DNA from: an uncultured Sphingobacteriaceae bacterium
GTDB taxonomy: Bacteria; Bacteroidota; Bacteroidia; Sphingobacteriales; Sphingobacteriaceae
NCBI GenBank assembly: GCA_946887045.1
Contig: CAMPKC010000034.1
Location: 1 to 50,164 of the forward strand
Reading direction: 5' to 3'
Length of the DNA stretch: 50,164 nucleotides
The stretch's first letter is position 1; every line of letters begins with the position of its first letter. The notes below the pieces were generated by a model. That model was not told the DNA's origin, did not search any database, and was given only the letters and a program-made list of their open reading frames with translations. Positions 25,085-35,089 of this stretch are shown here, in pieces. A program made the position numbers and the translations under genes.

Positions 25085-25235
25085 AAGTGCAGATCAATAG
25101 ATATGCGAATGAAGGAATCAGCAATGGCGCAGATTTCGACAAAGCACCTAAAGCATTATGCTTCTAAATAATTAATAACACGTATGCAAAGGCATTTGCA
25201 CATTTAAAAAATTTGCAAATCCGCACATTTGAATT

Positions 25236-25802
25236 ATGCACGAAATAGAACCTTTTTATCGGTGGCGGGATGATTACATAGCGGCAGAGGACGAACGATC
25301 GCCGTTTTATGAAACAGAGTATAGTGAGTTTGAATTTGATAAAAAGATTTACAACTATTACATCCATCCTCAGTGGGATTCGTTTGGCTCCCAGACTTTA
25401 TACCTTAAAGCACTTTTTGTTGATTACGACAGGCATTATGCCATTATTGAATTCATCGGCGAATGGAATGATGCCATTTATAATGATATAATGTTGCTAA
25501 AGCGAGAAATTCTTGAATTGATGGTCGATCAGGGAATTAACAAATTTATCCTGGTAGGTGAGAACGTTCTGAACTTTCATTCTTCCGACGACTTATATTA
25601 CGAGGAATGGTTTCAGGATGTAGAAGATGGCTGGATCGCTGGTATAAACTTCAGAGAGCATGTAATTGATGAATTTAAAAGCAGCAATATTGATTACTAT
25701 ATCAATTTTGGTGGAGAACTGGATAATATCTCATGGAGAAGTCTCAAACCTTTGCAGTTTTTTAAAAAAGTAGAAGAGCAATTGGTTAAACGACTGAGTT
25801 AG
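25236..25802 (+). CDS. Conserved hypothetical protein
   Basis: This 188-residue acidic soluble protein has no membrane segment. It is rich in Tyr, Trp and Asp (IEPFYRWRDDYIAAEDER; YIHPQWDSFGSQTLYLKAL) and appears alpha/beta. I recognise it as the type of conserved protein found next to Bacteroidota core genes but know no function. It starts about 30 nt after the repeated-word sequence ATTTGCAAATCCGCACATTT. Confidence 0.75.
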   Translation: MHEIEPFYRWRDDYIAAEDERSPFYETEYSEFEFDKKIYNYYIHPQWDSFGSQTLYLKALFVDYDRHYAIIEFIGEWNDAIYNDIMLLKREILELMVDQGINKFILVGENVLNFHSSDDLYYEEWFQDVEDGWIAGINFREHVIDEFKSSNIDYYINFGGELDNISWRSLKPLQFFKKVEEQLVKRLS

Positions 25803-25911
25803 TATTTCGCGCCATTTTCAGGGCCTTTTGTCGCAGACAGAAGAACTCTGAAAATGTATGTTTTTGTTTTTATACAATACAAAGCATACATTTATGAAAA
25901 TACTTATCATA

Positions 25912-26646
25912 ATGTCAGATCAAAACAACTTTACCTTAAACCAAAGTCCTGTCATTCAAACGGGAACAGGAATCACATCGCGCAACTTTTTACCAAACGT
26001 TTTTATTTGGATGTTTGTAGCTCTTGGTATATCTGCGGCATCAACGTATTTTTTTTCGACCGATACTTATTTATTAAGCTGGCTGGTAGACTTTGAAACA
26101 GGAAATATAACAACCCTCGGAACAGTTGCCAGATTTGCGCCTTTGGCCTTCGTACTGATCTTATCATTCGGAATGAATAGATTATCATTCCCTGTAGTGG
26201 TTTTCCTTTATTTACTCTTCGCTACCGTCATGGGGATTAGTATAAGTTTCAATTTAATGATTTATACGGCGGGCTCCGTTGTTGGCGCTTTTCTTTCTGC
26301 TTCAGCTTTATTCGGACTAATGGCAGTTGCGGGCTATACCACAAACATCGATCTTACCAAATTTGGTTCAATCTTAATGATGTTCCTCTTCGGAATTATA
26401 ATTGCCAGCGTGGTAAATATCTTCTTAGGAAGCTCGCAATTAGACTACATCATCAGCTTTATTGGAGTAGCAGTTTTTGTCGGACTTACAGCTTATGACG
26501 TCCAACGCTTAAAACGCATTGGAGCAGGAATTGAATATGGCGATGCATCTGCTAACAAAATGGTAATAATGGGTGCCTTGTCTTTATACCTCGACTTTAT
26601 AAATATATTCCTAATGCTTTTACGTCTGTTCGGAAGCAGAAGATAA
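25912..26646 (+). CDS. Bax inhibitor-1/YccA family membrane protein
   Basis: Starting at ATG 25912 (MSDQNNFT) gives 244 residues, the usual size. The frame is open to an ATG at 25858, but those 18 extra residues are not family-like. Seven membrane helices are visible and the C-terminal signature YDVQRLKRIG follows VGLTAYD. BI-1 family proteins are integral membrane proteins of stress and calcium/pH-dependent leak type; the role in bacteria is unsettled. A strong terminator follows. Confidence 0.9.
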   Translation: MSDQNNFTLNQSPVIQTGTGITSRNFLPNVFIWMFVALGISAASTYFFSTDTYLLSWLVDFETGNITTLGTVARFAPLAFVLILSFGMNRLSFPVVVFLYLLFATVMGISISFNLMIYTAGSVVGAFLSASALFGLMAVAGYTTNIDLTKFGSILMMFLFGIIIASVVNIFLGSSQLDYIISFIGVAVFVGLTAYDVQRLKRIGAGIEYGDASANKMVIMGALSLYLDFINIFLMLLRLFGSRR

Positions 26647-26667
26647 AGATTCATTTAAAATTCTCTT

Positions 26668-26713
26668 AAAAGGGATACAGGAGAACTTACTCGTTCGTAC
26701 CTGTATCCCTTTT
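26668..26713 (+). terminator. Terminator after the BI-1 gene
   Basis: Perfect 14-bp arms (AAAAGGGATACAGG / CCTGTATCCCTTTT) with an 18-nt loop, then TATTATTT. It isolates the BI-1 gene from the riboswitch leader of metH. Confidence 0.85.
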
Positions 26714-26753
26714 ATTATTTGCATTTTATCAAATTTTCTTGCACTTTTGCAAC

Positions 26754-26862
26754 GCTTATTCAGAAAGACGGAGGGATTAGACCCTGCGAAGTCTTAGCAA
26801 CCTGTGCTTACAAGGTGCTAAATTCTAACTGATTCCATACTTAGGGATGAAGAAAGATAAGT
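26754..26862 (+). promoter_or_regulatory. SAM-I type (S-box) riboswitch upstream of metH
   Basis: The stretch opens with CTTATTCAGAAAGACGGAGGG and has the S-box core: GACGGAGGGATTAGACCCTGCGAAGTC, then TTAGCAACC and GGTGCTAAATTC, and closes with GATGAAGAAAGATAAG. The P1 strands CTTAT and ATAAG pair, and conserved GGAGGGA, GCAACC and GTGCTAA blocks are in order. SAM binding is expected to reduce metH expression. No clear terminator follows within 60 nt, so control may act on translation or later folding. Confidence 0.88.
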
Positions 26863-26904
26863 GAATGTCAAAGCCGGATACCGACTTTTCAAAAATAAGC
26901 TTGC

Positions 26905-27092
26905 AAGGAAGATTTGAGACGATAGATTTGAGATATGAGACTAATGTGTCTGATCCATTCTTACATCTAATATCTCACATCTAAAAAACAATGTAAAGAG
27001 AGATTTGATATGATAGGTGGTATGGAATATGAGACTTTATGCGTCGGATCTATTCTCACATCTCACATCTCAACTCTCATATCTAAATAACA
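26905..27092. repeat. Two copies of a palindromic repeat unit ahead of metH
   Basis: Each copy (about 26911-26993 and 27001-27095) has a GATTTGAGAYATGA left arm, a conserved loop like ATGYGTCKGATCYATTCT, an ATCTCACATCT right arm, and ends AACAATG. In the second copy that ATG is the metH start codon. The arms are imperfect inverses of each other (for example AGATTTGAGATATGAGA with ATCTAATATCTCACATCT). Confidence 0.7.
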
Positions 27093-30000
27093 ATGAGCAT
27101 TAGAGAAGAATTAAAGAAACGTATTTTAGTTATAGACGGTGCAATGGGCACAATGATCCAGCGCTACCAGTTAACGGAAGAGGATTTTCGCGGCGAGCGT
27201 TTCAAGGACCATCCCTGCGATGTACGGGGAAATAACGACCTGTTAAATATTACCCGTCCGGATGTAATTAAGGCTATCCATGCAGAATATTTAAGTGCAG
27301 GTGCCGATATAATTGAAACCAATACATTCAGTACGCAGCGTATTTCGATGGCAGATTACCAGATGGAAGATCTTTCGTACGAAATGAGCTATGAAGGCGC
27401 ACGCATTGCCAAAGAAGTTGCAACTGAATTCACTCTTAAAAACCCGGATAAACCGCGTTTTGTTGCCGGCGCCCTTGGACCGACTACCAAAATGGCTTCT
27501 ATGTCGCCGGATGTTAACGACCCGGGATATCGCGCAGTAACTTTTGATGAATTGGTTGATGCGTATTATGAGCAGATCAAGGGCCTGATTGACGGTGGGG
27601 CGGATGTGCTTTTATTCGAAACGATAACCGACACGCTGATAACTAAAGCTGCACTTTTCGCTGCAAAAAACTACGAGAATGAGATCGGTCGTAAGATTGA
27701 AATCATGATTTCGGGCACCATTACAGATGCCAGCGGTCGTACGCTTTCGGGTCAGACGGTTGAGGCCTTCTTAAACTCTTTGTCACACGCAAATCTTTTA
27801 AGCATCGGCTTAAATTGTGCGTTGGGAGCTAAAGACATGCGGCCGCACATTGAAGAGCTATCCGAAAAAGCAGCTTGCTATATTTCCGCGTATCCGAATG
27901 CCGGCTTGCCGAATGAATTCGGAGCTTACGACGAAGTGCCCCATGAAACGGCTCATTTGGTGGAAGATTTTATTCAAAACGGATTTGTAAACATAGTGGG
28001 AGGATGCTGCGGAACAACTCCAGAACACATTAAATGCATCGCCGAAAAGGCAGCAAAATATCCGCCAAGAGTTCCTGTACAGCCGAAGCCTTATCTGCGT
28101 TTAAGTGGATTAGAGCCGGTTACATTAACTCCGGAAACCAATTTTGTTAATATCGGCGAGCGTACTAACGTTACCGGATCTCCTAAATTCTCTAAACTGA
28201 TACTGGGTGGAGATTTCGAAGGAGCACTTACAGTAGCACGTCAGCAGGTTGAAGGTGGCGCCCAGATCATCGATGTGAACATGGATGAAGGGATGCTTGA
28301 CTCTGAAGCAGCGATGACTAAGTTCCTAAATCTCATTGCTTCCGAACCTGACATTGCAAAACTTCCCATCATGGTCGACTCATCTAAATGGAGCGTGATC
28401 GAAACCGGATTGAAATGCCTGCAGGGAAAGGGCGTTGTAAACTCAATATCGCTTAAAGAAGGCGAAGAAAAGTTTAAAGAATATGCCCGCAAAATAAAAC
28501 AATACGGTGCGGCTGTAGTGGTAATGGCATTCGACGAAGATGGTCAGGCCGATTCATTCGAACGCAGAATTGAGATCTGTAAAAAATCGTATGATATTTT
28601 GGTTAATGAAGTTGAATTCCTTCCGCAGGATATCATTTTCGATCCTAATATTTTAACCGTTGCAACGGGATTAGAGGAGCATAATAACTATGCAGTCGAT
28701 TTCATTAACGCAACCCGCTGGATTAAGGAAAATCTGCCTTTAGCGAAAGTAAGTGGTGGCGTAAGTAATATATCATTCTCTTTCCGGGGAAATAACACTG
28801 TCCGCGAAGCGATGCACTCCGCCTTCCTGTACCATGCAATTAAAGCAGGTTTGGATATGGGTATTGTGAATGCAGGTATGCTGGAGGTTTATGAGGAAAT
28901 CCCTAAAGATCTGTTAGAACTTGTGGAAGATGTTCTCTTAAACCGTCGTCCGGATGCAACAGAACGTTTGGTTGAGTTCGCAGATACCATTAAAACTAAA
29001 GGTAAAGTTGTAGTTAAGGATGAAGAATGGCGTAAAGAAAGCGTCGAAAGCCGACTTTCACATTCGCTTGTAAAAGGTATCATCGACTATCTGGATGATG
29101 ATGTTGAAGAAGCTCGTCAGAAATACGATAAACCTCTTGAAGTTATTGAAGGTCCGCTAATGGATGGAATGGGCATTGTTGGCGATCTGTTTGGACAGGG
29201 TAAAATGTTTTTACCACAGGTGGTGAAATCCGCCCGGGTAATGAAAAAAGCCGTAGCTTATCTCTTGCCTTTTATCGAAGAAGAAAAACGCACAAATGTT
29301 AACAGCAATCAGCGTAAAAATGCCGGAAAAGTTTTGCTTGCAACAGTTAAAGGCGATGTGCACGATATTGGGAAGAACATTGTAGGTGTAGTACTTGCAT
29401 GCAACAACTTCGAGGTGATTGACCTGGGAGTGATGGTTCCGGCGCAGAAGATTATAGAAGAGGCTAAAAAGCATAATGTTGATATTATCGGCCTTAGCGG
29501 ACTAATCACGCCGTCGTTAGATGAAATGGTGCATTTCGCAAAAGAAATGGAACGTCAGGAGTTTAAAATTCCTTTGATTATTGGCGGGGCAACTACATCG
29601 CGGATACACGCTGCAGTAAAAATTGCGCCTAGCTATTCCGGACCAACAGTTCATGTATTGGATGCTTCCAGAAGTGTGACGGTCTGCAGCACATTAATGA
29701 GTGATGACAACCGCGACGAATACATCAACCAGATTCGCGGCGAATATGATAAAGCGCGTGAAGCTCATTTGAATAAACGTTCGGACAAACAATTCAAATC
29801 GATTGAGGAAGCTCGCCAGAATAAGTTTCAAATCAACTTAAACGGCTCTATTCCACCAAAGCCGGCGTTTTTAGGAACTAAGGTTTTTGACAACTATCCT
29901 CTGGAAGAGCTGGTTCCTTACATTGACTGGACGCCTTTCTTCCATACCTGGGAGTTGAGAGGTAGTTATCCGCGCATTTTTGAAGATAAGTTTGTAGGTG

Positions 30001-30803
30001 ATGAAGCCAAAAAGCTCTTCAATGACGCTCAGGAACTGTTGAAGAAAATTATCGACGAAAAATTACTTACAGCAAAAGGAGTGATTGGTTTCTGGCCGGC
30101 AAATTCCGTTGGTGATGATATTGTACTTCAAGTTGAAGGTGATAAGTTGAATGTTGAAGGAAGCTCGCAACCCACAACCCAAAACCCAAAACAAGTTACT
30201 ATTCACACGCTGCGTCAGCAAGTTGAGAAGGCTGCAGGTGAACCGTATTATGCCTTGTCAGATTTTGTTGCACCTAAAGACACAGGCATTCAGGATTACT
30301 TCGGTGGCTTTGCCGTTACCACAGGTATCGGATGCGACGAATTAGTTGCTCAATATGAAAGCGATCATGATGATTACAACAGCATCATGGTTAAAGCCCT
30401 GGCAGATCGTTTGGCCGAAGCTTTCGCCGAAAGAATGCACGAACTTGTTCGGAAGGAATATTGGGCATACGCTAAAGATGAGAGCTTAAGCAATGAAGAA
30501 CTTATAAAAGAAAAATATGTTGGTATCCGTCCGGCGCCAGGATATCCCGCTTGTCCGGACCATACCGAAAAGGAAACTCTCTTTAGAATATTAGATGCCG
30601 AAAACACAACCGGCATAAAACTTACCGAAAGTTTTGCTATGTATCCTACCGCAGCTGTAAGCGGCTTTTATTTCGCTCACCCAGATTCCCGCTACTTCGG
30701 TTTAGGTAAAATCTCCAAAGATCAGGTAGTAGATTACGCAAAACGCAAAAACATGGATCTGGAAGTGGTAGAAAGATGGTTAAGCCCGAATTTGGGATAT
30801 TAA
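27093..30803 (+). CDS. metH: Cobalamin-dependent methionine synthase
   Basis: 1236 residues with all four MetH domains: homocysteine binding (about 1-325, zinc site [10 protein letters not shown] and NCALGA), methyltetrahydrofolate/pterin binding (about 340-620, [11 protein letters not shown]), cobalamin binding (about 650-880, DVHDIGKNI with the cobalt-ligating His) and the SAM-binding reactivation domain (about 920-1236). It methylates homocysteine using methyl-B12. The size equals Escherichia coli MetH (1227). A small low-complexity insertion ([11 protein letters not shown]) lies in the activation domain. A SAM riboswitch precedes it, and metF follows beyond a four-helix-bundle gene. Confidence 0.97.
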   Translation: MSIREELKKRILVIDGAMGTMIQRYQLTEEDFRGERFKDHPCDVRGNNDLLNITRPDVIKAIHAEYLSAGADIIETNTFSTQRISMADYQMEDLSYEMSYEGARIAKEVATEFTLKNPDKPRFVAGALGPTTKMASMSPDVNDPGYRAVTFDELVDAYYEQIKGLIDGGADVLLFETITDTLITKAALFAAKNYENEIGRKIEIMISGTITDASGRTLSGQTVEAFLNSLSHANLLSIGLNCALGAKDMRPHIEELSEKAACYISAYPNAGLPNEFGAYDEVPHETAHLVEDFIQNGFVNIVGGCCGTTPEHIKCIAEKAAKYPPRVPVQPKPYLRLSGLEPVTLTPETNFVNIGERTNVTGSPKFSKLILGGDFEGALTVARQQVEGGAQIIDVNMDEGMLDSEAAMTKFLNLIASEPDIAKLPIMVDSSKWSVIETGLKCLQGKGVVNSISLKEGEEKFKEYARKIKQYGAAVVVMAFDEDGQADSFERRIEICKKSYDILVNEVEFLPQDIIFDPNILTVATGLEEHNNYAVDFINATRWIKENLPLAKVSGGVSNISFSFRGNNTVREAMHSAFLYHAIKAGLDMGIVNAGMLEVYEEIPKDLLELVEDVLLNRRPDATERLVEFADTIKTKGKVVVKDEEWRKESVESRLSHSLVKGIIDYLDDDVEEARQKYDKPLEVIEGPLMDGMGIVGDLFGQGKMFLPQVVKSARVMKKAVAYLLPFIEEEKRTNVNSNQRKNAGKVLLATVKGDVHDIGKNIVGVVLACNNFEVIDLGVMVPAQKIIEEAKKHNVDIIGLSGLITPSLDEMVHFAKEMERQEFKIPLIIGGATTSRIHAAVKIAPSYSGPTVHVLDASRSVTVCSTLMSDDNRDEYINQIRGEYDKAREAHLNKRSDKQFKSIEEARQNKFQINLNGSIPPKPAFLGTKVFDNYPLEELVPYIDWTPFFHTWELRGSYPRIFEDKFVGDEAKKLFNDAQELLKKIIDEKLLTAKGVIGFWPANSVGDDIVLQVEGDKLNVEGSSQPTTQNPKQVTIHTLRQQVEKAAGEPYYALSDFVAPKDTGIQDYFGGFAVTTGIGCDELVAQYESDHDDYNSIMVKALADRLAEAFAERMHELVRKEYWAYAKDESLSNEELIKEKYVGIRPAPGYPACPDHTEKETLFRILDAENTTGIKLTESFAMYPTAAVSGFYFAHPDSRYFGLGKISKDQVVDYAKRKNMDLEVVERWLSPNLGY

Positions 30804-30817
30804 TTGTTCTGGGTTGG

Positions 30818-31231
30818 AGTATCAAGTAGGTAGTATTGAGTATAGAGTACCAAGATTGAATGCATAATTTCAAAGAGTTAAAAGTCTGGCAGCTTGCAAT
30901 GTCAATTTCTAAAGAAGTATTTATTGCAACCCGGCTATTTCCTTCAGAAGAGAAATTCACATTGATATCTCAAATGATGCGAAGTTCTATTTCAATCCCT
31001 TCAAATATTGCGGAAGGATGTGGAAGGAAATCAAATAAAGAGTTTTATCAATATTTGAATATCAGCCTTGGCTCATCATTTGAGTTAGAAACTCAACTTA
31101 TATTAGCTAGAGAGTTCAACTATATTAACGAGGCAAATTTCACACCTTTACAATCACAAATAATTGAAGTTCAACGCATGATATCCGGCTTACAAAAAAG
31201 TCTTAATACTTAATACTTTGTACTTGATACT
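30818..31231. mobile_element. Inverted-repeat-bounded unit containing a four-helix-bundle gene
   Basis: The left end (30818-30847) and the inverse of the right end (31202-31231) agree at 24 of 30 positions, including an exact 11-mer AGTATCAAGTA and then AGTATT and AGTAT words. The right repeat overlaps the last codons of the enclosed gene. The 414-bp unit fills the metH-metF gap nearly exactly (14 bp on the left, 9 bp on the right). It looks like an inserted cassette, but no target duplication is clear. Confidence 0.55.
30860..31213 (+). CDS. Four-helix-bundle protein (S23/IVP family)
   Basis: The 117-residue protein shows the S23-type family pattern: MHNFKELKVWQLAMSISKEV at the start, FPSEEKFTLISQMMRSSISIPSNIAEGCGR in the middle and GSSFELETQLILA near the end. 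Family members occur in 23S rRNA intervening sequences and many Bacteroidota loci, and resemble the Avd accessory protein of diversity-generating retroelements. Its biochemical role is unknown; nucleic acid binding is likely from its relatives. It separates metH from metF and is bounded by 30-bp inverted repeats, suggesting a mobile origin. Confidence 0.88.
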   Translation: MHNFKELKVWQLAMSISKEVFIATRLFPSEEKFTLISQMMRSSISIPSNIAEGCGRKSNKEFYQYLNISLGSSFELETQLILAREFNYINEANFTPLQSQIIEVQRMISGLQKSLNT

Positions 31232-31240
31232 TGACACACA

Positions 31241-32194
31241 ATGAAAATCACCGAACACATAAAAAACTCCAACGGGAAGACTCTTTTTTCCTTTGAACTT
31301 CTTCCTCCTGTAAAAGGGCAACGCATTCAAAATATTTACGATGCGATTGATCCTTTAATGGAATTCAAGCCGCCTTTTATTGATGTAACCTACCATCGCG
31401 AGGATTTCATTTATAAACAACATCCCAACGGCCTTCTGGAGCAAGTATCTTATCGTAAGCGTCCGGGTACCGTTGCAATTTGTGCGGCGATTATCAACCG
31501 GTACAAAGTTGATGCTGTACCTCATCTAATTTGCGGTGGTTTTACCAAAGAAGAAACAGAAAACGCCTTGATTGATCTTCAATTTCTTGGGATTGACAAT
31601 GTACTGGTTTTAAGAGGCGATGCCCGTAAGGGGGATTCAGGATTTATTCCGACCCCGGGAGGACACACGTTTGCGACGGATTTACTAGATCAAGTGGTAA
31701 ATCTCAACCGGGGAAAATATCTTCACGATCATAATGAAGCGAACAAATCGGATTTCTGTATCGGGGTAGCGGCGTATCCTGAGAAACATTTTGAAGCCCC
31801 AAATATGAAAACCGATTTCGATTATCTTAAAATGAAAATCGATATGGGTGCCGATTTCATTGTTACCCAAATGTTTTTCGATAATCAAAAATATTTCGAC
31901 TTCGTAAACCTCTGCCGTGAGAATGGAATTAACGTTCCTATCATACCGGGACTGAAGCCTATAACTTCATCAAAACAATTAGTTAGTCTTCCAAAAATCT
32001 TCCACCTTGACTTACCAGAAGATTTGACAAAGGCCATAACCAGCTGTTCGTCTGAAAAAGATGTTAAGGAAGTAGGAATTGAGTTTATGATTGAGCAATG
32101 TAAAGAGCTGATGAAATTTGGAGCACCTGTATTACACTTTTATACAATGAGTAATCCCGGGCCAACCAAGAGAATTGCTGAGGCGATATTTTAA
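31241..32194 (+). CDS. metF: Methylenetetrahydrofolate reductase
   Basis: 317 residues, a normal bacterial MetF. Folate-side features are FELLPPVKG near residue 18 and FIDVTYHRED, and the core stretch is VTQMFFDNQKYFDFV. It reduces 5,10-methylene-THF to 5-methyl-THF for MetH with FAD and NAD(P)H. It is probably transcribed with metH across the intervening four-helix-bundle gene, and a terminator follows at 32228. Its ATG comes 9 nt after a repeat end. Confidence 0.95.
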   Translation: MKITEHIKNSNGKTLFSFELLPPVKGQRIQNIYDAIDPLMEFKPPFIDVTYHREDFIYKQHPNGLLEQVSYRKRPGTVAICAAIINRYKVDAVPHLICGGFTKEETENALIDLQFLGIDNVLVLRGDARKGDSGFIPTPGGHTFATDLLDQVVNLNRGKYLHDHNEANKSDFCIGVAAYPEKHFEAPNMKTDFDYLKMKIDMGADFIVTQMFFDNQKYFDFVNLCRENGINVPIIPGLKPITSSKQLVSLPKIFHLDLPEDLTKAITSCSSEKDVKEVGIEFMIEQCKELMKFGAPVLHFYTMSNPGPTKRIAEAIF

Positions 32195-32227
32195 TTAGCA
32201 AGAAGGCCGAAACTTTCAAATAAAATT

Positions 32228-32258
32228 AAAAGGCTAGAGTTTATGGCTCTAGCCTTTT
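32228..32258 (+). terminator. Terminator after metF
   Basis: Arms AAAAGGCTAGAG and CTCTAGCCTTTT are perfect (12 bp, 7-nt loop) followed by TTTAAT. Both strands carry a T tract, so it may also serve glgC. Confidence 0.85.
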
Positions 32259-32309
32259 TTTAATGCCTTCGTTTCGTCCTGAAAGAAAGCAAATCAATTA
32301 AGGCACCGT

Positions 32310-33572
32310 CTAAATCACAGTGCCATTATCAATAAATGCACCTTTTTTTACTACAACTATACCTTCATTAACAGTGTATTTCCCGTAATCCCCATCTTTT
32401 AAATGTGGGCCGCCGTTTATTCTGACATCATTTCCAACCCGGCAATTCTTGTCCAAAATGGCATTTTTAATATAGCAGCGTTCTCCGACGCCAATTATTG
32501 GAGTCTGAGTATTTTTCGCCTCCTGTAATTGCTCCAGACTTTGGTAATAATCACTGCCCATTATATAACAATATTCTATAGTAGTTCCGCGTCCGATGCG
32601 GGTACGGATACCGATAACAGACCGCTCGATACGGCTTGCATGAATAATACATCCATCAGCAATTACGGTTCTTTCAAGCGTTGTTCCCTGAACCTTTGAC
32701 GGCGGAAGCATACGGGGTCTTGAAAAAATAGTCTTCTTATCAAATAAATTAAACTCAGGAATATCGTCTGTTAATCCAATATTGGCTTCAAAGAACGAAG
32801 GAATGGTACCGATATCAGTCCAGTATCCGTCGTATTGGTAGCTCACTACGCGGTTTTTAGATAATGCCTCGGGGATGATCTCTTTACCGAAATCAGTATG
32901 AGGGTCGTTCGTTAAAGTGTCGTAGAGAACATCCCTGTTAAAGATATAAATACCCATCGATGCCTGATAGATTCTTCCCTGCGCTTCCATTTCCGGACCA
33001 ACCTCTGATCTCCACTCCTCAAAATCGGATTGCGGCTTCTCAATGAAAGATGTGATCACATCATCCTTATCAATTTTCATTATACCAAATCCGGGAACAT
33101 CTTTCGCCGTTACAGGTATTGTGGCTACTGAAACTTCGGCATTGCGTTCAATATGACTTTTAATCATGTGATTGAAGTCAATTTGATATAATTGATCTCC
33201 TGACAGAATCAGCACATAATCGAAGTCAAAAGGCGACATGTGGTGCATTGACTGGCGTACAGCATCAGCAGTTCCCTGAAACCATCCGGAATTACTTGGA
33301 GTCTGCTCAGCTGCCAGAATATCTACGAAAGCCGTGCTAAACACATTGAAGTGATACGTGTTTTTAATGTGCTTATTTAAGGAAGCCGAATTAAACTGCG
33401 TAAGCACGAAAATACGGTCTATGCCAGAATTCAGGCAGTTAGAAATTGGAATATCAACTAATCGATATTTACCAGCAATCGGAACAGCAGGTTTTGAACG
33501 GGTGGCAGTAAGAGGTTGCAAGCGGGTTCCCGAACCTCCTCCAAGAATAACTGCAAGGACTTTTGACATCAT
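32310..33572 (-). CDS. glgC: Glucose-1-phosphate adenylyltransferase
   Basis: 420 residues with GGGSGTRLQPLT nucleotide-binding start, SKPAVPIAGKYRLVDIPISN, the GTADAVRQ block and the C-terminal left-handed beta-helix with NGGPHLKDGDYGKYTVNEG. It makes ADP-glucose for glycogen. ATG 33572 or 33569 is the start. It sits 3 nt after the glgA stop codon, so the two form an operon. Confidence 0.96.
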   Translation of the reverse strand: MMSKVLAVILGGGSGTRLQPLTATRSKPAVPIAGKYRLVDIPISNCLNSGIDRIFVLTQFNSASLNKHIKNTYHFNVFSTAFVDILAAEQTPSNSGWFQGTADAVRQSMHHMSPFDFDYVLILSGDQLYQIDFNHMIKSHIERNAEVSVATIPVTAKDVPGFGIMKIDKDDVITSFIEKPQSDFEEWRSEVGPEMEAQGRIYQASMGIYIFNRDVLYDTLTNDPHTDFGKEIIPEALSKNRVVSYQYDGYWTDIGTIPSFFEANIGLTDDIPEFNLFDKKTIFSRPRMLPPSKVQGTTLERTVIADGCIIHASRIERSVIGIRTRIGRGTTIEYCYIMGSDYYQSLEQLQEAKNTQTPIIGVGERCYIKNAILDKNCRVGNDVRINGGPHLKDGDYGKYTVNEGIVVVKKGAFIDNGTVI

Positions 33573-33575
33573 AAT

Positions 33576-34994
33576 TTAAGATTTAAGCTTTTTATAAAGG
33601 TTTATGTACTGTGCTGCGGATTGATGCCAGGAATAATTTAGGCCCATCATTCTATTACGTAACAAATTCATCTGAGAGGTGTTTTTATAGAGTTCAATAG
33701 ATCTTGATACAGCAGTTACTATACTTTCAACATCGGCATCTTCAAAACAAATCCCATATCCATTCTCTTCCGAAATATCGATTACCGTATCTTTCAACCC
33801 CCCTGTGCTTCTAACAATCGGAACAGTTCCGTAACGTAAGGAATATAATTGATTTAATCCGCATGGTTCAACACGCGAAGGCATGATTAAGAAGTCTGCC
33901 CCCGCATAAATTCTATGTGAAAGCGCTTCATGATAGCCTATAAACACGTTGTAATCCTCTTTAAAGACAGAAGTTAAATTAACTAATTCTTCCTCGACTT
34001 CAGTTTCTCCAGAACCCAAAACAAGAATACTTACTTTTCCTTTATACTTGGTAAGAATGTTAGCAATAGCCTCGGGAAGCAGGTCAGCACCCTTTTCGCC
34101 GACTAAGCGACCTATAAAGGCGACCAAAGGTTTCTTATCATCCAAAAAGAATTCCTGGCATACAAGCTTCTTATTTTCAAGCTTACCGGCAGATACAGTT
34201 TCGGCGGTATAATTTGCGGATATCATAGGATCCGTTTCCGCATTCCAGATATCCGTGTCGATTCCATTAATTATTCCAACTCCTTTAGATTTCTCAGCAA
34301 TGAAGAGGGGCTCTAAACCGTTCGAGTTAACCATTAATTCCTCCAAATAACTAGGCGACACCGTTGTGTATTTCCAGCAACACTTAACAGCAGAAGCCAA
34401 TGGATTAATACAGTCTCCCCACTCTAATAATTTTCCTTCCCAAAACTCTATATCTGGTAATAGATTCAATTTCTCCCAGCCAATCCAGCCCTGATATTGA
34501 GCATTATGAATTGTTAATACTGTAGGTATGTGGGCAAGAGATTTATATCGTGGTGCATGATATAACAAAAAAGGTATCAATCCGGCATGATGATCGTGAG
34601 AGTGAATTACATCAGGTAACACCTCGAAGTCTAACAACCATTCCAGAAAGGCTAACTGGAACGAAACAAATTGTTCGGTTTCATCGGGATAACAATAAAT
34701 TTCTGTTCGGTCTAACAGTCCGGGTATTTTAATAAGATGTAAAGCAAAGCCCAGTTTATCAGTTGTCTCTCTCAAAACCTGGAATGGACCTGTAAAGGTC
34801 CCCATAGTGAGCGTTGACTCGAAAATCACTTCAAAATCATTTTCCCTTACAAATTTCCGATCGTAATACGGCAAAACTACTATGGCTGTTAAGCCTGCGA
34901 GTTGCTGATATTTCGGAAGCGCTCCCACCACATCGCCCAATCCGCCAACTTTGGCAATCGGATAACATTCTGCACTTAGGTGGATTACATTCAT
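33576..34994 (-). CDS. glgA: Glycogen synthase
   Basis: 472 residues of GT5 glycogen/starch synthase. The N-terminal ADP-glucose motif KVGGLGDVVGALPK is present, as is the C-terminal GT-B block ADFLIMPSRVEPCGLNQLY with the family's E-x7-E region. It extends alpha-1,4-glucan chains with the ADP-glucose made by GlgC, encoded next. Length matches the usual 470-480 residues. Confidence 0.95.
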   Translation of the reverse strand: MNVIHLSAECYPIAKVGGLGDVVGALPKYQQLAGLTAIVVLPYYDRKFVRENDFEVIFESTLTMGTFTGPFQVLRETTDKLGFALHLIKIPGLLDRTEIYCYPDETEQFVSFQLAFLEWLLDFEVLPDVIHSHDHHAGLIPFLLYHAPRYKSLAHIPTVLTIHNAQYQGWIGWEKLNLLPDIEFWEGKLLEWGDCINPLASAVKCCWKYTTVSPSYLEELMVNSNGLEPLFIAEKSKGVGIINGIDTDIWNAETDPMISANYTAETVSAGKLENKKLVCQEFFLDDKKPLVAFIGRLVGEKGADLLPEAIANILTKYKGKVSILVLGSGETEVEEELVNLTSVFKEDYNVFIGYHEALSHRIYAGADFLIMPSRVEPCGLNQLYSLRYGTVPIVRSTGGLKDTVIDISEENGYGICFEDADVESIVTAVSRSIELYKNTSQMNLLRNRMMGLNYSWHQSAAQYINLYKKLKS

Positions 34995-35052
34995 TTTTTA
35001 ATTATTTAAATTGGATTTTGAAATTTAAGGAAATTTTTTTCTGTAAAACAAG

Positions 35053-35077
35053 AAACCCATCATTTTGTGACGGGTTT
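35053..35077. terminator. Hairpin after polA
   Basis: Arms AAACCCATCA and TGACGGGTTT (one mismatch, 5-nt loop) lie 13 nt past the polA stop codon. The plus side has a strong T tract; the minus-strand T tract is weaker. Confidence 0.55.
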
Positions 35078-35089
35078 TTTGTTTTTTAA

